64,000 nucleotides of DNA from Dastarcus helophoroides (Eukaryota; Arthropoda; Insecta; Coleoptera; Bothrideridae): the NCBI GenBank assembly GCA_028583605.1, contig CM053327.1, positions 20,075,629 through 20,139,628 on the forward strand, given 5' to 3'. The notes below the pieces were generated by a model. That model was given only the letters and a program-made list of their open reading frames with translations. It was not told the origin of the DNA and made no database searches. Each line of letters begins with the position of its first letter. Position 1 is the stretch's first letter. Positions 38,261-49,332 of this stretch are shown piece after piece. The position numbers and the translations under genes were made by a program.

Positions 38261-38380
38261 GGTTGCGTTTAGATTAGATACCTTATTCTGTATATTTCTC
38301 TCTGACATAAATAACACTTGTGTCATATAGTTTATGTCAGAGAGAAATATACGGAATAAAGTGTCTAGTGTAAACGCACC
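38261..38380. mobile_element. 120-bp palindromic MITE
   Basis: Almost fully self-complementary: ends GGTTGCGTTTAGATTAGA and, on the minus strand, GGTGCGTTTACACTAGA, with a shared core ATATTTCTCTCTGACATAAA. Flanks read GTTAA and GTTAG, a possible short duplication. It is related to the element at 38946. Confidence 0.75.
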
Positions 38381-38561
38381 GTTAGATCAGTCTGATTAAG
38401 TGACGCATGGTAGTACACTGTTAGAAACATTTTTTATCCTGATTTCGTTATAGCTTTCGTAGTTGATGTTGGGTCATAGAAGATAGTCACTATATTCTTT
38501 GCTAATGATTTTTGTACAAACAGCTTGAATATATAAATAGCTGAGGTTGATTGCAATCTCT

Positions 38562-39760
38562 TCAATTATGAAAAAAAAATGGAACAACAAAATATAAGTT
38601 TCTGGAGTTCTTGGGAAAAAGATATCCTAGTTTCCAATTTCCCACTTCCCAACAAAAAAAAATATATTTCCATATTTGTCTATCTGATGGTGTTAGAGCT
38701 CTGAGAAGAACTATTAAATCGACGTTTTCTCCAACAACAGAGACCATAGGGTGATTTATGGCTGTGTCAATGGCGCTCTGAATAATTGTGCAGTCAGCGT
38801 CACTCTCAGTTACTCATATTTCAATGTCTTCAGTTTTTATTTTTTCCTTCAAGAGTTGAGTAAGTTGACACTTGTTTTTACTGAATAGTTACCTTCGTAG
38901 TGACATTAAAATTTATGTCAACAGAAGCTTTCGTTGCTCCTCTTAGGGTGCGTTTAGATTAGAAACTTATTGCATGATAAAAATCTCAGGTATCTGAGAC
39001 TAAATTTCCTTGTCTGTTTACACTATGATAAATAGAGCTGAATAAAATTGTTGACATTTCTTGCTGAGATAAAATGTCTTTGCTACTTTAAATAATCAAA
39101 ATTTGACTAATTAAATTTGCAAATTACTTATATGGAATAGTATCTCAATATTATAAATGATATACAATAGTTATTCGCATGAAATATTTCGAGAAAAGGT
39201 AGATGACTACAACTTCTGAGATATATGTCAGACACTGGCTAAAATTTGTATCGACATTTTATGTCGTGACATTTATCGCAGCTGTGTGATTAGACTCAGA
39301 TAGCTTTTCTCAGGATGGTTAACACATGATATATTTTTATGTCAGAGAGAAATAAACTCACCCTTACGCATCATCTATGATGATGACAGTAGTTTTAAAA
39401 TCTACAGTAATGTAGGTGTTGGGAAGTACGTCATACAAAGCAGCTATTTTAGTTTTCCTCATGCAGCTTTCATCGGATAGAGCAAAATGGAGCTAATTAA
39501 CCCTCCAAAAGCTATGCCAAATGTTCATTCTTAGCAATTGCAATCATTTTTAACAATAGCAATGGTTCGACAACGACTGTCTCGTTATTGACTTTGATGA
39601 CACTACCTCTCGACGACAGACTTTGTTCTTAGGTTGTATTTTAAATAGCTTTCCAACATTTTGGCGATTAGCGATTTACCAACCTTCTGCGGTTCATGCT
39701 TCATGGCAATTTACTTTATAGCTTCCAACAATTCCTGTTGATAAGTTATTTAACAACAAC
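38562..39760 (-). pseudogene. Relic of a transposon-associated ORF with PIN-like motif
   Basis: Minus-strand relic in two parts. Upstream part (39760-39365): LFKIQPKNKVCRREVVSSKS, then SCMRKTKIAALYDVLPNTYI and VDFKTTVIIIDD. Downstream part (38945-38562): KASVDINFNVTTKVT, KEKIKTEDIEI, TESDADCTIIQSAID, HPMVSVVGENVDLIVLLRAL. A MITE (38946-39363) sits between them. Segments such as SDAD...ID and VVGENVDLIVLL resemble the acidic-residue pattern of PIN/FEN-like nucleases. I recall similar multicopy ORFs in insect genomes but cannot name a superfamily. Multiple stops and shifts make it non-functional. Confidence 0.6.
38946..39363. mobile_element. MITE with GGGTGCGTTTA ends, inside the PIN-like relic
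   Basis: Left end GGGTGCGTTTAGATTAGA; right end ATGTCAGAGAGAAATAAACT followed by CACCC, both matching the 120-bp MITE at 38261. The relic frame on the two sides belongs to one ORF, which supports insertion. Flanking CTTA occurs on both sides. Confidence 0.65.
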
Positions 39761-39799
39761 AAGAATAGCTTAGAAAGGCTGATACTTCTATTATAAAAT

Positions 39800-40578
39800 A
39801 TGTCGATTACTTGTTTTGAATCTGTTTTATATTACATATAATATATGTAGAGAGAAACACGTACAGTGTCGTGCTGGCGTATTATCGCTTTGTTTTTTAA
39901 TTCAACACTTTGTAACTCCTAAACTATTGATATTACAAAAAAAAATGAATACGACTCATTTTCTAGCCAATTCAAGGTAGTTTATTTTTGTAGAGCAATA
40001 ATTACTCTATTCTTAATAGTTTTCGAAATATGAGCAAACAACGGAAAAAGTGACTTTTAAACCCTTCTGCTCCCCCGACTCACCGCCCACTTTTGGGAAT
40101 TTCTAATATAATAATAATTATACCTTACGGAATTAAGTCTATCAATTTTTAAAACTGCACGAATTATTTCCACTGATTTAATTTATTTGTTTAGGGTATA
40201 CTTTATTTCTGGTAAACACAAATTCAGCTCTGAAGAAAATGTTCCACAAACATATTCTGATTTCCAGCATACCCGAAAGTAAATGACAAAATTAGCCTAT
40301 ATAGCACTCGTATATGAGTCTTGAGATAAAAAGTCCCGGGTCTGCCTGTAATGAAATCTGCTGCTGAGTAACTGAGTGACAATGAAACATGTTTTGTTAT
40401 TTGTGCTCATTGTAACATTGTACAATGGGTAAGATATTGTTTTCAAATGCTGCGATACCTTTGAAGTAACAGGTGCTTGAAAACAAAAAAATATTGAACA
40501 CAAATCATTTTTGTTTTTAGTCTTATTGCATTAGGTACGAGACTATAATTATTTATTAATGAGAGCACAATATAGTAG
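39800..40578. other. AT-rich DNA, nothing recognised
   Basis: No feature seen. Confidence 0.45.
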
Positions 40579-40587
40579 ACAATGAAC

Positions 40588-41800
40588 CAGTGGCGACTGG
40601 TGCTAAGGTTTGCAGGTTTGCGCAACCTCCAAAAAATCGCTGGGATGAAAAAGAAAGTAAATTGTTCTTTATGTTGTTTATTTTATTTATTGATAACAGA
40701 TTTATCGCTACCAACCATACTGCTGAATATTGCGGATTCCGTCGATTCGTAAGCGTTTGATGACATATTGGGTCCACGGTTTGCAGGCCAGACTCCAAAC
40801 TTTGCTTTACACATATGCACCTGCGCCTTAATTCATATTTTGTTCGCTTAAAATACTTGTCCATAAGCAAGCATTAGGTTGCACTTGTGGGTGCAAACCA
40901 AATATCGATTCACTATTATAATCTATCATCGGGCAATGTTACGAGTCTTGAAACACAAATAAAAATGGATTCAGTGCAAAGTTTAATTGCACAGTCATTC
41001 TGTAACCGATCTGTGTCGAAAAAACTGGAAATTAAGCAACGTGGATGACCTATTCCAGACTTAAATATTGTGCAGACGGTGTTTTGTAAAAAGCGAAGTT
41101 TTAACAGAAGTAGTTCGCGAAGTTAAAGAAGTACCTATGCGACATTGTTATCTGCTAAGCTAAAAAACGATTCAGCTTCACTGGCCTTTTAATTGCAGCC
41201 ACCTTATTTTTTTCTGAAAAGTTTAACCAACATAGAATCACTTTTCCTGAAAAGAATTTTAAAGAAACCGTCAAGGTTCATCCATGTTTTAATTTACAAA
41301 AACTAAGAACTAAACTAACCCTAATTTACGAAACAGAAAAGTTTAAATCTGCTTTTGGTTTACTTGTACTCTATAACATTATTTCAGAAAATAGTGAGCT
41401 TAGTGAAACTTTAAATCTTTTAAAAATCCTGATAACTATCCCAATGACTTTCGCTGAAGCAGAATGGTGCTTGTCCAGTCTGGAAAGAATAAACTCTTTA
41501 AAAAATACATTATGTCAGGAAAGATTGTCCGCATTAAGGATGTCTTCAAAGAAAAGAACTTAATCCAAGGAATATTCGACTTCAGTAAAAAGTTATTGAT
41601 AAATTTGCAGCTGCCAAAGTTCCAAAGATGGCAAAAGATGCCAAAAATGGACTTCCTCTTCTTTTTTTTCTGTTTTTTTGCGAAAATGAAAACAAAATAT
41701 TTCTTAATTCTTCCAGCTTAATTTAAAATTTCCAGTTTCGGCACACTTTTCCAAATGTCTCTTTGCAACCCCCAAAATTTATTAGCACCAGCCGCCACTG
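40588..41800 (+). mobile_element. hAT element, internally deleted, with perfect 8-bp duplication
   Basis: A 1213-bp element with ends CAGTGGCGACTGGTGCTAA and, on the minus strand, CAGTGGCGGCTGGTGCTAA. The 8-bp target duplication CAATGAAC is perfect (40580-40587 and 41801-41808), the size typical of hAT. It contains plus-strand N- and C-terminal transposase pieces of the ZMYM1-like hAT group. Confidence 0.93.
40965..41722 (+). pseudogene. hAT (ZMYM1-like) transposase relic
   Basis: The N-terminal remnant from ATG 40965 reads MDSVQSLIAQ, then KKLEIKQRG and PIPDLNIVQ, resembling the region before the TTF-type zinc finger. After disrupted sequence the C-terminal part (about 41230-41650) reads KETVKVHPCFNLQKLR, NLLKILITIPMTFAEAE, then SSLERINSLKNTLCQERLSA, the hAT dimerisation domain (family pattern TIP.T.AEAER.FS.LKRIK...R..M...RL). 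The zinc finger and the whole catalytic core are missing. One frameshift near 41465 splits the C-terminal part. Confidence 0.82.
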
Positions 41801-41808
41801 CAATGAAC

Positions 41809-43944
41809 AGTTTTTTTTCTCCACATTTTATCAATTCTATTTGCTTGTGCTGTTTTCTGAACTAGTTGCCTATATCTATTACTTACTAAATAATGAACTG
41901 AACTTATGTTCTTCATCAAAAGGTTAAACTGAATAAGTGAATGTAATTCGAAATCAATAGGTTTTTCGTAAAATCTTACCTCTAATAGAAAAGTCACTCT
42001 GACAAGATAACTTGACTTTTAATTGGTAAATAGTGTATCTCTCAAGCCTTTCCATAATGTAGTAACTTATTTAATAGAATATAAAAAAAAAATTCCCATG
42101 TAGATTTATTTCATTACCTTTTGTAAGCTAAACTTTTACAGAAAAGTTCACTACATATGTATTTTGAGAATTAAAGGAAGATTGACACATTGCACTAAAT
42201 ATCCTAACTCCTAACAAAACCTGGGATCCCTTTGTTCGAATAAGCGACGGAATTTCATTGAAGTGAATCGTTCGGTAGCTTTGGGCATTGTGACCTGGAA
42301 TTCGGCGTCCTGAGCGTCCTCCACCGCCATATTGGACGGAGCCCCTCCTCTGTCTGGCAGTGGCTGATAGTGAATTATCTCAGTAGGCGGGGTTTGTTAC
42401 CCATGCAAGCTTTGATTGACAGCTCGTTTTGATAACGTCGCTTCACACTTGTTCACTGTTTTATTTCGATAGCTTTGCTTCGGTTGCTCGTCAGTTCAGC
42501 TTGGTTGACTGAATGAAAGCTGACGTGTTACATTTTATGAATGACAGATTTTTATATGTACTTCAAATTGATTTCGGGATGGTATGCTGTGAGGCTCTTA
42601 GTGTCTGAGTTTAATTGGCGGATTTACAAGTTAATTGTCAAGTCAAATTTAGAAGTTAAATGAATACAGATGTCGACGTATTCCTTTGAAGATGTTAGTA
42701 GAGGTCATTTGAAATCAACTGATATACGATATGCATTATACCAAAGTGGATAAAAATTGGCGTTTTTTTTTTAAGTCCCGCATAGCGCAACTAATATTAG
42801 TGAGGAAAAACAATGCTATTTATTTTGGTTAATGTTTTATGCTTTTTCTTTAGTAAATATGCAAATTGTGTAAAAAAAGCTAAAAGTATTCGGAAAATAT
42901 TTTATTCTGTGGAAACTATGGGTTTTAGGCTATTAAATGCTTTATTAAAGGTTGTCAGGAAAGTTGGAAGGAATCCAAATATGCAATAAAAAATATGGTA
43001 TCCCATTCAAAAAATCGCTACTTTGTTGCCACCTAGTAATAAAGAAAGAAAATTAAAATTTTTGTACCTGAAAATATGTCTCCCCTGGTACAATTTAGTA
43101 TCATATTTTCACATTGTCTAAACCAGCCTTTGTTCCTGACCCATTTCTCGCTGAATGATATGCCCTTAACAACTTTAATGAATTTTATTTTTCGAAGCCA
43201 TTTTAAGGAAATTTTTTCTACCTTATGACGGATTAGTTTTCTCATCTTTAAATTAATACTTGCTGGGTTAAGCAATTGTCTTTTTATTTTCTTTTTCTTT
43301 AATCGTCTCTTACATTCTTACCGTCGTTGTCCTTTGATTGTTGAATTTATTAGTTTTGTTTACCCTCTGGTCTTCAAACAGTTAATTTCTGAAACTTCTA
43401 AGCAGTAAAATATGACGAACGCAGCGGCAAATATTACTACGAAAGAAATTGTTAATGAGAGAAACATTTATATATTTTAGCAAAAAAAATAGAAAAAAAA
43501 TATGCACTAATAATAAATCTATTGTTCCAACAAAACAAAATTTTAAAATTAAGTTATAAAATTAAAATATAATTATTAAAGAATAAAAAAGCAATAAAAA
43601 TTGAATTTAATGCATAATTTTAATTTAACATAAATTGTTCTTTAAAAAATACAACAAACATGTTTAGTTTGGCAGAGGATCATGGATTATCTTAGTTTAT
43701 ACGTATAAATATAATGGTTATTTATCAAGCCACTATCGAGCGAACACTTATCGTTCTATAATAATGTAATTTATACTTAGAAATAAAGATTTTAAAATTT
43801 TATTCTATTCCTAGACCAAAGAGTACCTAATTTATATCTCTCTAGCTCAATATGTTGTCTCTAATAACGTGAAATCAACTAATAAACTTCTGATTACCGT
43901 AATAAAATAAGTATAACTATATCACAATTCATAACTGATTTTTT
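41809..43944. other. Unassigned DNA with one GC-richer patch
   Basis: No gene recognised. 42230-42540 is GC- and CpG-richer (see candidate promoter). 42990-43300 has a terminus-like GGTATCCCATTC followed by AAAAAATCGCTACTTTG, resembling MITE family J, without a matched partner. Confidence 0.4.
42235..42535. promoter_or_regulatory. Candidate promoter-like GC-rich patch
   Basis: A GC- and CpG-enriched island in AT-rich DNA, with CCGCCATATTGGA and CAGTAGGCGGGG. No TATA box, open frame or splice donor could be tied to it, so it may instead be a repeat remnant. Confidence 0.2.
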
Positions 43945-44275
43945 GTAGGGTCTTCACGCAAAAACTATACAATTTTAAGCCTCTCTTTTTTCATTATTTT
44001 TTGTCATATCACGCAGTTGAAAAAAATTGCATGATTTTTCATGAAAATGTTTGTTATACTACCAAAAAATGATTGAACACCACATGCAATGTAGACAAAA
44101 TTGTTTTTGATTTTATGCAATATTTTGTTGGTTGTTAATATCTTGAAAATTTTGAAGATAAGATATATAAATTATATATTAATGAAATGAGCATGAAAAG
44201 CACTATTGACATATACAATGAGTTTCATTTAAAAAATTAAAGATGGGATATGTCGACCTTGCAATTATTTTTATA

Positions 44276-45845
44276 TAGGGTCTTCCAACAAAAATTTAAC
44301 CTTCCTTATAATTAGGAAATCGTAAAATATTTTAGAATTCGCTGGGATCCGTCAATTTGGGGGACCATTTTTGACGGTCAAGCCAACTTGATATATTCAG
44401 CCCCCTAACCCCTATCAACCGCAACTTTAAAATTACAAATGGAACTACCCTACTTGTGATACATCACTTGAAAGCTCTTTCTATTGCAAATACACTGGTG
44501 AATTGATTATTGAAATTGATAGGGAATTAACAACGAAAACTTGACACACACATTCTTGTAATAGCGTAAATCGCCAGAGGTGTTCACCCATTTTTCGGCA
44601 TTATAAAGTCAATTTCATAAAAAACCTTTATAAGTTCCTTGAATGGCACGTGGTGGCCTATAAATCGGACATATTACTTATATACCGGCTAATTTAGTTT
44701 GCACTATCACAAAGTTTCAATATTTTTTTTAAAGGAAATACAATTTTTTTTTGATGCCACGAAAAAAAGTGTTTAAACAGTTTTTCAAAAATATTGTAAC
44801 AAACTGCAGTTCTAAATTTGCATTAGTGATTGTGTAGCGTACGGAAGTCTGGAAATATTTATTAATGGGAAGCGGCTGCGAGAATGAATCATACGGTAGG
44901 TAGACGTTCTAGACCTTTTCCACGAGCTTCGGGACCATCCTGTTCCAGAAGCCTGGAAAGGTATAAATAAGCGGTTGTCTTTCCCTCAGTTGGTTAAATA
45001 GGCAGTCAAGCGAGTCATAATTGTTGCGTTCTGAAATAAGTTTGAAATAAAGTGTTTACAATTCGCGGGGTTTTAATTATAGAATCGGTAACACATTACA
45101 ATACTTGATATCTATTTTAAACGGTTATTTAATTATAGCAAAAAAATGCATTTTTTTGTGTAGAGGGGGCTAGGGTGCTCTGAACTACGCCATGCAAGGA
45201 CACTATACTACAAATATTTTTGCACAATTTGGAATAAATATGCTATATGTTTCAGTTCCTTTGGGGCCAACTAGCCGCTTTTATACAAAAAAAAGTATGT
45301 ACAATTTTCACAAACTTAATGGGCTATAACTTAAGAATCACTTAAAATAGACATCAAGTAAACTTGCTTTACCGTGGCAAAGAAACACGTGTTTTCATTT
45401 TAAAAAAATGTTATTAATTTGTGGCCGTCCGAAATAATTCCCTCTGTATATGAACGAATATGTCCAATTTATAAGTCCTTACGATCCATTTAAATACCAT
45501 AAAATGTTTTTTTAAGAAATCGAATTTATGAGGTCGATAAATAGGCGAGTCTTATATCGTTACATGATTGTCAGTTTGTCAACTTTTCGTTTTTTATTTA
45601 TAACCGATTTTAAAAACAGTGCACCGTTGTATTTGCAAAAAAAAGGGCTTTTAAATGATGTATTACAAGTATGGTAGTTCTATTTGAAAATTTAAAGTGG
45701 GGGTTGATAGGGGTTAGGGGGATGAACATATAAAATTTTTTTGACCTTCAAAAATGGTCTCCCCAAGAACATAAATTGACGGATTTCTGCGAATTCTAAA
45801 ATATTTCTCGGTTTTCTAATTATAAGTTTTCGTTGGTAGACCCTG
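44276..45845. mobile_element. Palindromic element E, nested in E'
   Basis: Flanked by TA (44274-44275, 45846-45847). Ends TAGGGTCTTCCAAC and, on the minus strand, CAGGGTCTACCAAC. Arms (44276-44790 and about 45340-45845) share ATATTTTAGAATTCGC, CCCCTAACCCCTATCAACC and GCAAATACA blocks. A solo LTR interrupts the left arm. Confidence 0.85.
44795..45100 (+). mobile_element. Solo LTR, gypsy-type, copy 2
   Basis: 306 bp, from TGTAACAAACTG to AACACATTACA, homologous to the LTR at 3165-3488. Flanks ATAT (44791-44794) and ATAC (45101-45104) suggest a 4-bp duplication with one change. Internal landmarks: GGGAAGCGGC, a TATA-like GGTATAAATAAGCGG near 44959, TTTCCCTCAG, and polyadenylation-like GAAATAAAGTG near 45046. 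The homologous place in the other arm of element E (about 45355-45363) is uninterrupted. Confidence 0.82.
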
Positions 45846-46374
45846 TATAAGAATGTCCTTAAAAAATCATGAATTTTTTTAGCTACATCAAACGAGGAAA
45901 AATAACCGAGATACAAAAGTAAAAGTTGCATAGTTTAGACATGAAGACTGTATAGTTACCAACATTTCATATATGACAATAAATATTTTATTTTTTTAAG
46001 CAAAAGGACCGTATTCAAGCCATATTATAATGTCTGCACAAAAAAACTAATGTTACTTGACAACTTTTTGTCAAATAATTATAAAATCATCACTGCTTCT
46101 CAGTTTATTACTTTTATAAAATCAGTTGTGACTGGACGCAAGTCCATTTGTAAATTTTTTGAGTTATCTATTATATAAGTATATGATTTTTCGCCAATTA
46201 TTTTAGATAAATAAAATAAAATAAATAATACAAAAGTAACTATTATAATAGTCATTTATGATACAAGTATTAAAAGTGACATCGTAATCTACCGTGTGTC
46301 CCAAGATAGAGTACTGGATAGAGACTTCTTATTTATTTGTGGATTTACGAGAAAAAGTAATTCTTTATAAAAAC

Positions 46375-47950
46375 TTATGCTGGAACGGACTGGTCCTTGG
46401 TTATCTTCAAAACTGAAATACAAATCTTGTCCTCTGAAATCAAGAAAGATTAAAAACACAACAAAGGTTGCTTTAACGCGTTTAGATAACCCAGCTATCA
46501 TCTTCATAGAGATACTAGCACCTAATCCTAAAATTAACCCTTATATACTAATATTCACTTCGTGTATGATCGATCGTATTCGAACGCGCCTGCGCATCTA
46601 ATCATGCACGTCGTAGTGTCACAATTCCTTATCTATCAATCTTAACTACTTTTATTATTATTTTTACAGAGGTCTAAAGGCCCAGCGCGGCCATTCATAA
46701 GATTGTCTCCAGCATCGAAAGCATGTCGAGCCACACTTGGCTTCTCGGTTTTCCGTATCTCAAATGAGCCAAATGCTCCTTCAGTCCTTCAGTCGGATTT
46801 TAAGAGATGGTCCAATCTACCCGACGTAGTTTTAAGTACAATCTTTACAAGAAATTTGGTAAATACCTGACTTGTCCGTTTGCTCTACTTTATCCTTCAA
46901 ATTACCCAAAAGCGATTTTAATTTCCCGTTAGAACTGTAAACAACCCTGAAGCCCTGTTTTCGTAAAATTCCACTTAAGCCATGCGTAAGCAAGGTACAG
47001 TGGGACAGAAATCTAAACATGTGGCCAAAATGCTAAAATATAAAGTTTGTAGAAAATAATTGTAATGGGTAAATATTGAAAGAGTTACCTTGGGGCTCAT
47101 TGGAAATGATGGTATTATAAGCTTTTTATCTGCATTCATTGGTTGGCAGATCTTTAAAGAGACAAATTGTCAATAGGCATATTTTACAGTTAATATACAA
47201 TTAAAATGCTATTTTTAAAATAACCCTTACAATTTTTTTGCAAATGAATTTTGTTATTTTACATATGGAGGGTGCAATTCAAGTAATGTGCTACATTTTA
47301 AATAAATTATATGATGGATTGCCCAATTTTATCACCTAAGAAGAGGAGATTAAAAATGTTAATGTTAGAAGGATCTATAATATTATATTATCTTTGGGTG
47401 GGCCTACAAAAAAAGCTCTACAAGACCCCGCTCTATTTTTTTTTTAATGTAGACTAATATATATTCTAATTATTAAATCAAAGAACAGCTGCCCCAACTT
47501 GCCCCCTATTATTAAGTACATTTTTTCTATCCTGATATCAGTGCCACAAATTAAATTAAAATGTAGGTTAAATAATTATTATTGTTGCTTGTTAAACTCG
47601 GCATGCTAGTTTTATTTTATTATTTAAAGTAAAAAATATTTTTACATTCGCCTAAGTTTATTTTTTGTGCATAGCAGCCACCCGGAAAGGGTAACTCCCA
47701 TGAAAACAAGCACTTACCTAATGCAATCTTGGCATCATTGCAACTCACTTCTTTTTATGATGTGATTTTTTAAATTATTTTTTTAATAATGCTCTACCTA
47801 TTCCTAATTAATATAACAAGTTTCAGAATTATGGCCAATTTTTTAGAATTCTGTCCCACTGTGCGAGGGTTCAAATGGAAGTGAGATGTATTTAAAGTTT
47901 TTGTTTTCGTCAGCTCGGAAAATCCTGCTTGATTTTAAATAATTGAAAAT
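46375..47950 (-). pseudogene. Penelope-like retroelement 3' part with GIY-YIG endonuclease
   Basis: Minus strand. Before the inserted element the frame reads RIFRADENKNFKYISLPFE (47945-47880); after it, GLSGILRKQGFRVVYSSNGK, LLGNLKDKVEQTDKSGIYQI and SCKDCT (46994-46832). GIYQISC followed by a frameshifted YVG is the GIY-YIG nuclease signature of Penelope-like elements. KIRLK and EHLAHLRYGK segments follow with stops. The untranslated tail (46600-46380) matches the Penelope tails at 16397 and 54065. RT is absent, so the copy is 5'-truncated. A DNA element at 46998-47861 splits it. Confidence 0.85.
46998..47861. mobile_element. CAGTGGGAC-ended element inside the Penelope relic
   Basis: 864 bp. 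Ends CAGTGGGACAGAAATCTAAA and, on the minus strand, CAGTGGGACAGAATTCTAAA, with looser homology to about 55 bp. The left flank is TA, the right flank TG, so the duplication is only partly kept. Penelope codons resume on both sides. No transposase. Confidence 0.75.
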
Positions 47951-48163
47951 GACATCATTTTCTTTATTTCTTTATACAGGGAATTTAGCTATTTGGAAAT
48001 GTTAGAAAATGACTTTGAATAAATTGCTGTTATTTTGCTTTTATCGAATAATATTAATTAAAAATATGCTTTAAATTTACAAAAAATGCTTTAATTTAAA
48101 ATTTTAGTTTATTTTCAGAAAATTTTAAAAAACAGAACAGACCAGGACTGTAATAACGCCGCC

Positions 48164-48183
48164 CTTTAAACGTGTGCATTAGT

Positions 48184-48239
<56 letters not shown>

Positions 48240-48290
48240 TCCTTTAAACGTGTGCATTAGTGCTTTCTCTCTCTCTCTCTCTCTCTCTCT
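48164..48290. repeat. CT microsatellite with duplicated flank
   Basis: Two (CT)n tracts (about 48187-48235 and 48266-48290) are each preceded by the same 20-odd bases (CCTTTAAACGTGTGCATTAG). The unit flank-plus-tract is thus tandemly repeated, probably by slippage or unequal exchange. Confidence 0.92.
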
Positions 48291-49332
48291 TGCTTGAGAA
48301 AACATCATAAGAAATAATTAGAAATATTGAAACAAAATTCATTTTTAATCTCAAACTTGAGAAGAAAAGTGAAAACGTATGTTAATTAATTATTATTGAC
48401 AACATAACACTTCTTCTGATAGATATCATCACCAAGATGATTTCTATTTCAGTCATCCATTTTTTTTTCTTTTCAGACAGCACAGAACCAGGGGTGGCCA
48501 ACACGTCGACCGCAACGGTTTTGAAAATAGTCCGCGAAGCCAAAGTTGAACAACTTACTTTTACTTAAATTTAAAATTATTGCATTATGAAACATTTAAA
48601 AAATCCTAAAGTTGTTTGCCTATGTTCATAACCGCACGGAGACTATATTTTACAGAATGAAGAGCCCTAAGGTATAAAAGTTTGCTCACACTGGGCATAG
48701 AAGATGCAGCCTCACCACAAATTATATTTGGGATTTGTAATTTTTTAGTTTATACATTCAACCATTTGTTAGGTTCGAGTTGGGTATGCCAAAATGACGA
48801 GATCTAATAAGATTGAAAGCGGTACTTGGTTTCCAAACTTTGAATTTGATAACTGTTGAAACCTATCACTCTGTGGATTAAAATTCGGAAAATAAAACTG
48901 CAGATATGAAATGTCTATAGAAAATTATAAAGAGAGCAGAAAATGGCACAAAAAAGTTAGTAAGAAGTAATACATTATTTAAATGATGTTTTAATTTAAT
49001 TACTTATTTTTATTATCAATTATTTCGTTATTTTCTCATATTTAACTCTAATTTGTAACCTGTTTTGTGTAATTTTTGGAAAATAAACTCAAATTTCATT
49101 GTTAAGCTTTTTTTCTAAGTGTAAACCATAATGCTTAGTAACAATTTTCAATATCACCAAAAATAATAACCAAATAATTGAACTTTCTGTACAAAAAATA
49201 ACGAAAATAATGTATGCCATTTTCAGTGATTTTAAATTAAGCAAAAATTTTTATAAAGAATAACTTTTTCTCATAAACCCACAAATAAAAAGAAACTTCT
49301 TTTCAGTACTCTATCTTGGGACACACTGTATA

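Larger units (their letters stand above)
43948..45950. mobile_element. Outer palindromic element E' (host of element E)
   Basis: The left 100 bp (GGGTCTTCACGC, then CTATACAATTTTA and a TTGCATGATTTTT block) and the right 103 bp (minus strand CAGTCTTCATGTC, CTATGCAACTTTTA, TTCATGATTTTTT) are inverted copies, flanked by TA (43946-43947, 45951-45952). Removing the inner element E leaves about 430 bp. Confidence 0.72.
46292..49328. mobile_element. TA element F with inverted ends, host of a nested Penelope element
   Basis: Left end CCGTGTGTCCCAAGATAGAG (46292) and, on the minus strand from 49328, CAGTGTGTCCCAAGATAGAG. Homology runs about 90 bp through AGTACTG, TTATTTGTGG and TTCTTTATAAAAA blocks. 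TA flanks at 46290-46291 and 49329-49330. The roughly 2.8 kb between the arms holds a Penelope relic, a CAGTGGG element and a CT microsatellite. Confidence 0.8.

Noticed and set aside
43033..43275. Lysine-rich 80-codon minus frame
   Set aside because: Low-complexity composition, no known motif, AT-rich context; not supported as a gene.
48488..48545. hAT-like end CAGGGGTGGCCAAC
   Set aside because: No matching second end or 8-bp duplication could be found.
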